The notes beneath the pieces were generated by a model. It saw nothing but the letters and a program-made list of their open reading frames with translations, did no database searches and was not told the DNA's origin. From assembly GCA_030695565.1 (NCBI GenBank), contig JAUYRZ010000085.1, forward strand, positions 124,001 to 188,000: a DNA stretch of 64,000 bases. The letters run 5' to 3'. The position numbers and the translations under genes were made by a program. Origin of the DNA: Archangium sp. (GTDB lineage: Bacteria > Myxococcota > Myxococcia > Myxococcales > Myxococcaceae). The stretch's first letter is position 1, and every line of letters begins with the position of its first letter. This document shows positions 40,761-50,019 of the stretch, piece by piece.

Positions 40761-41417
40761 ATGGAAGACATCACCGATCGCCAGAAGGAAATCCTTACTT
40801 TCATTCAGCGAACGACCGAAGACCGCGGTTTTCCCCCGACGATCAGGGAGATCGGCGAGGAGATGGACATCCGCTCGACCAACGGGGTCAACGACCACCT
40901 GAAAGCACTGGAGCGCAAGGGCTTCCTGACCCGCGGCGAGCAGCAGAGCCGATCGCTGGTGCCCACCAAGCGCGCGCGCATGATCCTGGGGCTGGGGTCG
41001 AAGAAGAACTCCGACCCGACGATGCTCGAGATTCCGCTGCTCGGCCGCGTGGCGGCAGGTGCGCCGCTCCTCGCGCAGGAGAACGTGGAAGACACGGTGC
41101 GCATCGACAGCTTCCTGCTCGGTGGCAATGGGAAAGAAGTGTTCGCGCTGCGGGTGAAGGGCAACTCGATGATCGACGATGGCATTCACGATGGTGACTT
41201 CATCTTCGTGAAGAAGGCCCCCAGCGCGGCGGTGGGCGAGATCGTGGTGGCGTTGATCGAAGATGAGGCCACCGTGAAGCGCTACTTCCCCGAAGGCGAC
41301 CGGATCCGGTTTCAGCCGGCGAACAAGGACATGCAGCCGATCTACGTGGCCAAGTCCGAGTTCCGGCAGACGATGATCCTGGGCCGGGTGGTCGGCGTGT
41401 ACCGCAAGATGATGTGA
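40761..41417 (+). CDS. lexA: LexA repressor, SOS regulator
   Basis: 218 residues. N-terminal winged HTH (TPTIREIGEEMDIRSTNGVNDHLKALERKGFLTR-like, residues 26-60). The autocleavage site is A99-G100 in GRVAAGAP. The catalytic pair is S136 in GNSMIDDG and K173 in ATVKRYF. A linker of about 25 residues joins the domains. LexA represses DNA-repair genes and is cleaved when RecA is active. An operator in its own promoter implies autoregulation. Start ATG 40761 follows GGAGCCGCCC. Confidence 0.95.
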   Translation: MEDITDRQKEILTFIQRTTEDRGFPPTIREIGEEMDIRSTNGVNDHLKALERKGFLTRGEQQSRSLVPTKRARMILGLGSKKNSDPTMLEIPLLGRVAAGAPLLAQENVEDTVRIDSFLLGGNGKEVFALRVKGNSMIDDGIHDGDFIFVKKAPSAAVGEIVVALIEDEATVKRYFPEGDRIRFQPANKDMQPIYVAKSEFRQTMILGRVVGVYRKMM

Positions 41418-41453
41418 GATCCCCTCTCCCTCTGGCCCTCTGGGAGAAGGAGT
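41418..41453. repeat. CTCTCCC/GGGAGAG repeat, partial
   Basis: GATCCCCTCTCCCTCTGGCCCTCTGGGAGAAGGAG, an imperfect copy directly after the lexA stop, in the convergent space with the ABC-F gene. Confidence 0.6.
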
Positions 41454-41476
41454 GCAGTTCGTCCCGCTTTTTCTGA

Positions 41477-43429
<1,953 letters not shown>

Positions 43430-43523
43430 GGCGATCCGCGAATACCACGCACAGGCGAGCCGATCCGCGTAAACTCTGAGTCACCACCCATCGTCGTCGC
43501 CCCAGGGGGCTTTGATCACCGCA

Positions 43524-45059
43524 ATGGCGAAGGAACCCTTCGAAGCCGTCAACGCCAATGAGCTGATCGGCAAGGTCCTCGACGGCCGGTACAAGGTCGA
43601 GTCCGTGCTGGGTCAGGGCGGCATGGGCATGGTCTTCAAGGGCATCCAGACCAGCGTTCAGCGCCCGGTCGCCTTGAAGACCCTGCACCCGCAGCTGGCC
43701 ATGGCGCCCACCTTCTTCGAGCGTTTCAAGCGCGAAGCCGAGATGGCCAGCCGACTTCACCACCCGAACATCATCACCATCTACGACTTCGGGAAGACCG
43801 CCGAAGGCCTCTGCTACTACGTGATGGAGATGCTGGAGGGCGAGTCGCTGCGCGATCGCATCAAGCGCGAAGGCCCGTTCACCCTCCGCCAGGCCGCCGC
43901 GATCATCGAGCAGTCGGCCGCGGGCGTGGCCCACGCGCATCACACGCAGGTCATTCACCGTGACTTGAAGCCGCACAACATCATGCTGACCTCGGTCGAC
44001 GGCAACGAGTACGTGAAGGTGCTCGACTTCGGCCTGGTCAAGGCGCTGGAGCAGGAAGAAGAGGAGCAGCTCACCTCCACCGGCCAGGTGCTCGGCACGC
44101 CCCAGTACATGCCCCCGGAGCAGGCGGGCGGCGAGGTGGTCGATCAACGCTCTGATCTCTTCTCGCTGACCGGCGTCTTCTATTACTGCCTCACCGGGCA
44201 CTCACCGTATGGCGCCAACTCGGTGCGCAAGGCGCTCACCCTCGCGCTGGCCGCCAACGTTCCGCCCATCGACACCTACCGCAAGGGCTCGCCGGTCCCG
44301 AAGTCGATCGACGAGTTCATGGTGAAGGGTCTGCGCCCGGAGAAAGAGGATCGGTTCCAGACCGCCGAAGACTTCGTGCAGTCGTTGCACGCAGCGCTCG
44401 CGGGCACCCCCGACTCGGTGCTCGACGCGGTGCCGATCTTCACGGCTGATCCGACGGGCAAGGAGAGCGGCAGTGGCTCGTCGTCGGCCTCCCGCAAATC
44501 AGGGGGCAGCCGGGCGAAGGGTCCTTCGAAGGCAATCTCCGCGGTGTCCCGGCCTCTGCCCCGTCAGGCGTCGCGACTCGAAGAGCGCGCCGTCACCCCT
44601 CCACCGCAACCGCAAGGCGTGCCGCTCGGTGCACTCGTCGGCGTGGTCGCGGTGATCGTGGTGCTGATCGGCGGCGCGGTGGTGTGGAAGATGACCTCCA
44701 AGCCGCCCGAGCCTGATCAGGTGCCGGTGCAGGTGGCCATTGATCAGCCCTCCACCCCTGTGACGCAGAAGGTCGAGCTCGCCCCGGCAAAGGTGGTGCT
44801 CAAGACGAACCCCGATGGCGCCGAGGTTCTGGAGGGCGGCGTGATGATCGGCAACACGCCACTGACGCTCGATTGGGCTCGAGGTTCGACGCGGGAGCTC
44901 ACTTTCAAGCTCGCGGGGCACAAAGATCTCGTGAAGAGCCTCAGGTCTGAGGCTGATCAGTCTTTCGACTTCCAACTCGAGGCCGCCAGCTCACCAAAAC
45001 CGCCCCCAGGCAAGAAGCCCCCCCCGAAAAAGGACCCCGACATCGGCGCGTTTGACTGA
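43524..45059 (+). CDS. Serine/threonine protein kinase with PEGA domain
   Basis: 511 residues from ATG 43524; an in-frame TTG at 43512 is the alternative start. Hanks-type kinase at about 23-290: Gly-loop GQGGMGMV, K52 in ALKTL, HRDLKPHN (D147), DFG at 168-170, APE-like PPEQAGG. After a Ser/Pro-rich juxtamembrane stretch comes one transmembrane helix (ALVGVVAVIVVLIGGAVVW, 369-387). An extracytoplasmic PEGA-like domain follows at about 423-486 (VLKTNPDGAEVLEGGVMIGNTPLTLDWARGSTRELTFKLAGHKDL). Myxobacteria encode many such kinases. Target unknown; the kinase is probably a sensor whose PEGA domain binds the envelope. Confidence 0.9.
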   Translation: MAKEPFEAVNANELIGKVLDGRYKVESVLGQGGMGMVFKGIQTSVQRPVALKTLHPQLAMAPTFFERFKREAEMASRLHHPNIITIYDFGKTAEGLCYYVMEMLEGESLRDRIKREGPFTLRQAAAIIEQSAAGVAHAHHTQVIHRDLKPHNIMLTSVDGNEYVKVLDFGLVKALEQEEEEQLTSTGQVLGTPQYMPPEQAGGEVVDQRSDLFSLTGVFYYCLTGHSPYGANSVRKALTLALAANVPPIDTYRKGSPVPKSIDEFMVKGLRPEKEDRFQTAEDFVQSLHAALAGTPDSVLDAVPIFTADPTGKESGSGSSSASRKSGGSRAKGPSKAISAVSRPLPRQASRLEERAVTPPPQPQGVPLGALVGVVAVIVVLIGGAVVWKMTSKPPEPDQVPVQVAIDQPSTPVTQKVELAPAKVVLKTNPDGAEVLEGGVMIGNTPLTLDWARGSTRELTFKLAGHKDLVKSLRSEADQSFDFQLEAASSPKPPPGKKPPPKKDPDIGAFD

Positions 45060-45066
45060 GGCTCCA

Positions 45067-45095
45067 GGCGGGTCGGAACTCACCCCGCCCGTTTT
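45067..45095 (+). terminator. Possible terminator after the Ser/Thr kinase gene
   Basis: GGCGGGT and ACCCCGCC form a stem with one bulge and an 8-base loop, followed by CGTTTT. Moderate. Confidence 0.5.
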
Positions 45096-45200
45096 CGAAG
45101 GTATTTATCGAGTTACATCAATGGGTTGAACATCGACACGCCGCCGCGCTTGGAGCGTCGGCGCGCTCGGGTATGGTCGCCGCGACCTTCCCGAGACCCC

Positions 45201-46265
45201 ATGACAACCGCCCTCGCCAGCCCCGTCGCCTTCCGTGAGAAGGCTCCAGAACCGCTCTTCGGAGAAGGTCTGCCGCCGGCCAGCGCGTCGCTGCTTCAGG
45301 CGAAGATCAAAGATCTGACCCTCCACCTCGCAGGCACCCGCCTCGAGAAGCTCATTCAGCAGCTCTACGAAGAACTCGAAGCGGCCGGCATCTCGCACCG
45401 CCCCGAGTGCTACCTCTCTGATCAATGGGGTTGCCCGTCGGGCGTGCCGGTCATCGGCATCCCCTTCTATCTGGCTGATCAGAACCTGCTGCAGATCGAA
45501 GACGCCCTCGGCGCAGGCGCTGAGAGTGAACGCGACATCATGATGTACCTGCGTCACGAAGCAGGGCACGCGTTCAACTACGCCTACAAGCTGTACGAGA
45601 CCGAAGACTGGAAGAAGCTCTTCGGCGACTTCGGCAAGCCCTACCTCGACACCTACAAGCCGCACCCCTTCAGCCGGAAGTACGTGGCGCACCTGTCGGG
45701 CTGGTACGCGCAGAAGCACCCTGACGAAGACTTCGCGGAGACCTTCGCGGTGCTGCTCACGCCCGGCAGCAACTGGCTGGAGCGGTACAAGGGCTGGGGC
45801 GCGCTCAAGAAGCTTCAGTACATGCAGGACGTGATCATCAAGGTCGGCCGCACCGAGCCCCCCGTGACGCTCGATGAACGCGACATGGACGTGACCGAGA
45901 TGGAAGAGACGGTGCTCGATCACTACCGCCAGCGCGCCCTGGAAGAGAAGATCGACCTCTCCATCGGTGATCAGCTCGATCAGGACCTCGTCGCGTTGTT
46001 CGAGCCCGAGTCGGTGGGCACCACCCGCGCCGACACCCTGCTGCGCGCCGAACGCCAGGCGTTGATCCATGCAGTCACGCAGTACTCAGGTGTTTCGCGC
46101 GCGGTGGTGAAGTCGGTGCTCGATCATCTGCTCGAGCGCGTCACCGAGCTCAAAGTCACCGTGCACCGCGACAAGGCGCGTGACTACACGACCAAGCTCA
46201 CCGTGTTGCTCACCACGCTCGCGATGAACTTCCTCTACACGGACAAGTTCTTCGACGCCGACTGA
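45201..46265 (+). CDS. Putative zinc metallopeptidase (HEAGH type)
   Basis: 354 residues from ATG 45201 (MTTALASPVAFR); an upstream ATG at 45126 is less convincing. Motif RHEAGHAFNYAYKLYE at 118-133 is a zinc site (H119, E120, H123) as in the putative zinc-binding metallopeptidase family (Pfam PF15887). A third ligand is likely E180 in DEDFAETFAV. Other conserved-looking segments: YLSDQWGCPSGVPVIGIPFYLAD and KPHPFSRKYVAHL. No signal peptide, so cytoplasmic. It is followed after 27 bases by an ATP-grasp ligase gene, and the pairing of ligase and metallopeptidase is the interesting part. Confidence 0.8.
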   Translation: MTTALASPVAFREKAPEPLFGEGLPPASASLLQAKIKDLTLHLAGTRLEKLIQQLYEELEAAGISHRPECYLSDQWGCPSGVPVIGIPFYLADQNLLQIEDALGAGAESERDIMMYLRHEAGHAFNYAYKLYETEDWKKLFGDFGKPYLDTYKPHPFSRKYVAHLSGWYAQKHPDEDFAETFAVLLTPGSNWLERYKGWGALKKLQYMQDVIIKVGRTEPPVTLDERDMDVTEMEETVLDHYRQRALEEKIDLSIGDQLDQDLVALFEPESVGTTRADTLLRAERQALIHAVTQYSGVSRAVVKSVLDHLLERVTELKVTVHRDKARDYTTKLTVLLTTLAMNFLYTDKFFDAD

Positions 46266-46292
46266 TCGAAAGCAGATTACAGTGACCGGTGA

Positions 46293-47363
46293 ATGGCAGC
46301 CGCCACTGTTCCTCCGCTGAAGATCTCCGTTTTGCATTACCAGCCGTCGGGCGACCCGATGGATCCCGTGGTCCAGGACGTCAGTGACGCCCTCACCGCG
46401 CTGGGCCACACCATCAGCTTCATCGCCGTGCACGATCGGGTCTTCGATCTGCTCAAGGCGATCGAGAAGCAGAAGCCCGATCTGGTCTTCAACGTCTGCG
46501 AGACCTTCGCCGACGACTACCGGCTCGAGGTGAACGTGGCCGCCGTGCTCGAACTGGCGCGCGTGCAGTTCACGGGCTCGGGCACCGCCGGGCTGCTGCT
46601 GGCGCAAGACAAGATCCTCACCAAGCAGCTGCTCGAGTACCACGAGGTCAATACGCCCAACTTCCTCACCTTCGATGGTGAGGCGTTCGAGGCGTTCGGG
46701 CGCATGAACTTCCCGTTGATCGTCAAGCCGGCGCGCAGCGACGCGTCGATCGGCATCGGGCAGCACTCGGTGGTCAAAGACTGGGACGAGCTGACCAAGC
46801 GCGTTCGCGAGATCCGCAAGACGCTCAACGACGAGGCGCTCGCCGAGGAGTTCATCGACGGGCGAGAGGTCTACGTGGGCGTGATCGGCACGTCGACCCG
46901 GCCCGAGATTCTGCCCATCGTCGAGCTCGACTGGGGCGCGTGGAACCCCGACGTCCCCAAGGTGAGCGACCGCATCGTGAAGTTCGGCGACATCGGAGAA
47001 GATCACCCTCACCTGGTGATCGCCGAAGACATCTCGCCCGAGCTCAAGGCCCGCATCGAGCGCAGCGCCCTGCTGGCCTACCGGGCCCTCAAGATTCGCG
47101 ATTACGCGCGCGTCGACTTCCGCATCTCCAACAAGACGGGCGAGCCGTTCGTGCTCGAGGTGAACCCCAACCCGTACCTCGAGAAAGACAGCGAACTGGC
47201 CATGGCCGCCGAGCACCGCGGCCTCAACTACGTTCAGCTGATCGAGCAGATCATCGAGTCGGCCGCCGACCGCTACGGGCTCAAGGTGAAGGCCGACAAG
47301 CCCACCACCGGAGAGACCCCGGCCGTCGAAGCCGCGCCCAAAGAACAGCGCGCCAACACCTGA
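46293..47363 (+). CDS. ATP-grasp ligase, D-Ala-D-Ala-ligase-like
   Basis: 356 residues. ATP-grasp architecture: N-terminal Rossmann-like part (ISVLHYQPSGDPMDPVVQDVSDALTALGH...VFNVCETFADD), central domain (GLLLAQDKILTKQLLEYHEVNTP, PLIVKPARSDASIGIGQHSVV), and metal/ATP sites (EEFIDGREVYVGVIG, YARVDFRIS, LEVNPNPYL). The 'VKPARSDASIGI' glycine loop and 'EVNPNP' are diagnostic. It is not MurD/Ddl itself, since the Ddl-type omega-loop pattern is only partly kept. It probably joins an amino acid or carboxylate to an amine using ATP. Encoded right after the metallopeptidase; substrate unknown. Confidence 0.85.
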   Translation: MAAATVPPLKISVLHYQPSGDPMDPVVQDVSDALTALGHTISFIAVHDRVFDLLKAIEKQKPDLVFNVCETFADDYRLEVNVAAVLELARVQFTGSGTAGLLLAQDKILTKQLLEYHEVNTPNFLTFDGEAFEAFGRMNFPLIVKPARSDASIGIGQHSVVKDWDELTKRVREIRKTLNDEALAEEFIDGREVYVGVIGTSTRPEILPIVELDWGAWNPDVPKVSDRIVKFGDIGEDHPHLVIAEDISPELKARIERSALLAYRALKIRDYARVDFRISNKTGEPFVLEVNPNPYLEKDSELAMAAEHRGLNYVQLIEQIIESAADRYGLKVKADKPTTGETPAVEAAPKEQRANT

Positions 47364-47469
47364 ATTGGCCTGTAGCACCCTGTGTGCGGGGGAATTGTTG
47401 GGCGAATTGCTTGATCCGCGCTCGGTCCGGCTCTCACAATCGTCCCCCAGTCCACTGCAAGGAGCGCCC

Positions 47470-47973
47470 ATGAAGAGCCGTTTTCTCCGCACCCTCGCCA
47501 TTTCGATGGCCACCGTCTTGTTCTCCACCGGCTGCATGATGTCGCGCCTGGTGGATCGCGCGTTCCTGGGCATCACGGTGAAGCGCCCGTCGTACGGCGA
47601 TCGCAAGACCACCGGCATCTTCCTGCTGCCCTTCACCTTCGTGCTCGACGTGGCCACCTTCCCCATCCAGGCGTTGCTGGTGGTGATCCTGGGCGACAAC
47701 TTCCCCTTCACCGAAGTGCCGGACGCGCTCTCGAACGTCACGGTGATGCTCGACAGCCCGCAGTTCAAGCAGCTGGGGGAAGCCGAGCAGGCCATCGCGA
47801 CCGCCGAGCTCAAGCAGCTCATCCTCGATCGCAAGCTCACCCCCAACACCGCGCTCGCCCTCAACGAAGACGGCCACTGGACGGTGGTCGAGCTGAGCGC
47901 CGACACGCGCAGCCAGCTGATCGCGCGCGCCCAGCAGCCTCAGTCGCCTGAAGCGCTGGTCTGCGCCCGCTGA
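47470..47973 (+). CDS. Small lipoprotein, YceK/YidQ-like
   Basis: 167 residues from ATG 47470, preceded by AAGGAG. Lipobox FSTGC (Cys about 21). The middle (RPSYGDRKTTGIFLLPFTFVLDVATFPIQALL) recalls the YceK/YidQ lipoprotein pattern. There is a hydrophobic segment (DVATFPIQALLVVILG) and a helical C-terminus (EAEQAIATAELKQLILDRKLTPNTALAL). Outer- or inner-membrane tethered lipoprotein of unknown role. It lies on the same strand as the ATP-grasp gene with a 106-base gap, so a shared promoter is uncertain. Confidence 0.65.
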   Translation: MKSRFLRTLAISMATVLFSTGCMMSRLVDRAFLGITVKRPSYGDRKTTGIFLLPFTFVLDVATFPIQALLVVILGDNFPFTEVPDALSNVTVMLDSPQFKQLGEAEQAIATAELKQLILDRKLTPNTALALNEDGHWTVVELSADTRSQLIARAQQPQSPEALVCAR

Positions 47974-47974
47974 T

Positions 47975-48964
47975 TCAGACGTTGCCGTCGAGGAAGGCGA
48001 AGGTGTCCTTCCAGCAGCGTTGGGCCTGAGGCGTGACCACGAAGGCATGAAAAGCATGGGGCCCGCGGGGATACTCGCGGGCTTCGCTTTTGGTGGAGCC
48101 CAGCAGGTGCAGCGCCTTCACCATGCGCTGCGTGTCGCCCATCAACAGATCCCACGTGCCGCACGGCAGGAAGAACGGCGGCAGCGGTCGGTCGATGCTC
48201 TTCAACCCTTCGAAGGCCACCACCGGGTTGGCGAGCTCCAGCGTGCGTCGATCTCGCAGCGTCACGCCGTGCAGATACGCGTCGGTCACCTCTTCGATGC
48301 GATCGCGGAAGAACGAGGCGTGGTGCGAGAACCGTTCGGGGTTGCTCACCTCGAACAGGCCGCATGCGGCGACCACCGCTTTGGGCGTCACCCCGGTGGC
48401 GAAAGCGTCGCGCGCGTACGGCTCGTCGCGGCGCTGATGCGTCATCAGGGTGAGCGAAGCGGCCAGGTTCGCGCCGGCCGATTCACCCGCCACCACCACG
48501 CGCGAGAGATCACCGCCCAGGCGCTCGGCGTTGGAGACCAGCCACTGCCAGGCCGCGCTGATGTCTTCCACCGCTCCGGGGAACGGGTGCTCGGGAGCGA
48601 GGTGGTAGTTCACGTTCACCACCAGATAGCCGCGGCGCGCGTAGACGAGGCCGAAGAGCCAGTGCGTGTCCTTCGACATGAAGCGGAAACCGCCGCCGTG
48701 CACGTAGAGCACGATGGGCAACGGGCCCACCGCGTTCCTGGGGCGGTACACGTCGAGCGTGTGCGCCACCCGGCCGGTGCGGCGGTAAGGCAGGTTCTTT
48801 TCTACCGAGATCGAGTGGAAGCGCGGAGAGGCGACCGGCAGCCACCCTGCTCCTTTCGCCGCGCCGAGGAAGAAACCGTCGGTGACTGCCGCTCCCACTC
48901 GGCGGCGCAGGCGCGCTCCCAGACCCAGCGACGGACGTTCGATGCGCAGATGCTCGGTCGACAC
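47975..48964 (-). CDS. Alpha/beta hydrolase, HSL-type esterase
   Basis: 329 residues from a GTG at 48964 (VSTEHLRIERPS). A longer open frame from 49072 overlaps the selenoprotein gene in another frame and is not needed. Motifs: oxyanion-hole HGGGFRFMSKD, nucleophile GESAGANLA, and acid/base 'GTWDLLM' and 'GPHAFHAF'. The HGGG and GxSxG arrangement is that of hormone-sensitive-lipase-type esterases. No signal peptide. Start lies 4 bases after the selenoprotein stop, in a three-gene minus-strand group: TSUP permease, selenoprotein, esterase. Confidence 0.85.
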   Translation of the reverse strand: MSTEHLRIERPSLGLGARLRRRVGAAVTDGFFLGAAKGAGWLPVASPRFHSISVEKNLPYRRTGRVAHTLDVYRPRNAVGPLPIVLYVHGGGFRFMSKDTHWLFGLVYARRGYLVVNVNYHLAPEHPFPGAVEDISAAWQWLVSNAERLGGDLSRVVVAGESAGANLAASLTLMTHQRRDEPYARDAFATGVTPKAVVAACGLFEVSNPERFSHHASFFRDRIEEVTDAYLHGVTLRDRRTLELANPVVAFEGLKSIDRPLPPFFLPCGTWDLLMGDTQRMVKALHLLGSTKSEAREYPRGPHAFHAFVVTPQAQRCWKDTFAFLDGNV

Positions 48965-48968
48965 GACT

Positions 48969-49199
48969 TCAGACTCCCATTGCGGCAGAGACGGCGTCGA
49001 CCACGTCTTTCTCGGTCGGGAACCGGCCCATTTCCTTCTTCGCGACGACTCTTCCATCCACGGCGACTTCAAAGATGCCGCCCGAGCCTCTGATGAATTC
49101 AGCCTCGAGCTCGAGTTCTTCCTTCAGCGCGTCTGCCGCACGGGCAGCTCTGGCCAGGTAGCCTCAGGCAGTGCAGTAGGTGATGGTGATCTTCGCCAT
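48969..49199 (-). CDS. SelW/Rdx-type selenoprotein with in-frame UGA (Sec)
   Basis: Reading the minus strand from ATG 49199 gives 76 codons with one internal TGA at codon 12 (49164-49166). Decoding it as selenocysteine yields an Rdx-family protein beginning MAKITITYCTAUGYLARAA. The motif YCTAUGY is the CxxU redox motif of SelW-type proteins, where others have CxxC. The rest (ALKEELELEAEFIRGSGGIFEVAVDGRVV..., RFPTEKDVVDAVSAA) has the beta-alpha-beta-beta-alpha order of the thioredoxin-like Rdx fold, including the 'GxFPxEKDV' end. A ribosome-binding site AAGGAG lies six bases before the ATG, overlapping the TSUP stop. It continues without other stops to 48969. Role: probably a selenol-based thiol redox protein in the cytoplasm. 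Confidence 0.85.
49133..49147 (-). promoter_or_regulatory. Putative bacterial SECIS hairpin
   Basis: Sixteen bases after the UGA the mRNA forms CUGCC-CGUGC-GGCAG, a 5-bp perfect stem with a 5-base loop containing GU. This is the size, position and loop chemistry expected of a bacterial SECIS element read by SelB. Lower stem pairing is weak and was judged by eye only. Confidence 0.6.
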
Positions 49200-49210
49200 G
49201 CGGTGCTCCT

Positions 49211-49975
49211 TCAGGGGGTGTGCATCAGTTCGTAACCGAGCTTGGTCACCAGCGCCAAGACGACCAGCAGCACCACGCGACGCACCAGGGTGTCACCACC
49301 CCTGACCGCGAGGTGGGCGCCGAGGGTGCCCCCGATGAACTGGCCCGCCGCCATGGGGATGGAGACCTTCCAGATGACGAAGCCCTTCCAGGTGAGGAAG
49401 AGCATCGCGGCCAGGTTCGAGGCGAAGTTCACCACCTTCGCGTTGGCCGAGGCCTCCTGCAGGGTGAGGTGGCGCAACACCACGAAGCCGATGATCAAGA
49501 AGGTGCCGGTGCCCGGGCCGAAGAAGCCGTCGTAGGCGCCGAGGAACAGGGCGAGGAACGCGGTCTTCACGCCTGCGCGGGGTGAAGGCACGCCGGTCTG
49601 CACCGCGGGTGGTCGCACGAAGGCCACCACGAAACCGGCCACCACCAGCAAGATGAGCACGAGGGGCTTGAGGACTTTGGGGTCGAGCGCGGTCAGCAAC
49701 GCCACGCCGGCGAAAGAGCCGAGCATGCCCAGCGGGAAGAGCACCTTCGCCCGCTTCGAGTCGATCAGCTTCGCGCGCCAGAACCGGAGCAACGCCGCGC
49801 CGCTGCCGAAGACCGCGGAGCCCTTGTTGGTGCCGAAGACCATCGGGGTGGGCATGCCCGTGGCGAGCAGGGCGGGCACGGTGAGCAGGCCTCCGCCGCC
49901 GGCGATGGCGTCGACCAGGCCCGCCAGCAGCGCGACGAAGAAGAGGCCGACGATGATGAGCGGCGAGAACTCCAA
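49211..49975 (-). CDS. TSUP/TauE-SafE family membrane transporter
   Basis: 254 residues, about eight transmembrane helices. The N-terminal repeat 'IIVGLFFVALLAGLVDAIAGGGGLLTVPALLATGMPTPMVFGTNKG' has the family's conserved GGGG and GTNK elements, and the second repeat contains 'GAYDGFFGPGTGTFLIIGFV'. TSUP proteins transport sulfur-containing anions such as sulfite, sulfoacetate or thiosulfate, and some are near selenium metabolism genes. It is the first gene of the group with the selenoprotein, whose ribosome-binding site overlaps this stop. A transport role for selenium or sulfur here is inference. Confidence 0.88.
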   Translation of the reverse strand: MEFSPLIIVGLFFVALLAGLVDAIAGGGGLLTVPALLATGMPTPMVFGTNKGSAVFGSGAALLRFWRAKLIDSKRAKVLFPLGMLGSFAGVALLTALDPKVLKPLVLILLVVAGFVVAFVRPPAVQTGVPSPRAGVKTAFLALFLGAYDGFFGPGTGTFLIIGFVVLRHLTLQEASANAKVVNFASNLAAMLFLTWKGFVIWKVSIPMAAGQFIGGTLGAHLAVRGGDTLVRRVVLLVVLALVTKLGYELMHTP

Positions 49976-50019
49976 GACGAGGTGCCTCTACGACACAACG
50001 CCCCGCGAGTCGTCGGCGA

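Noticed and set aside
48965-49072. The esterase starting at ATG 49072
   Set aside because: That extension is in a different frame over the selenoprotein gene, whose homology and ribosome-binding site are better; GTG 48964 gives a normal esterase N-terminus.
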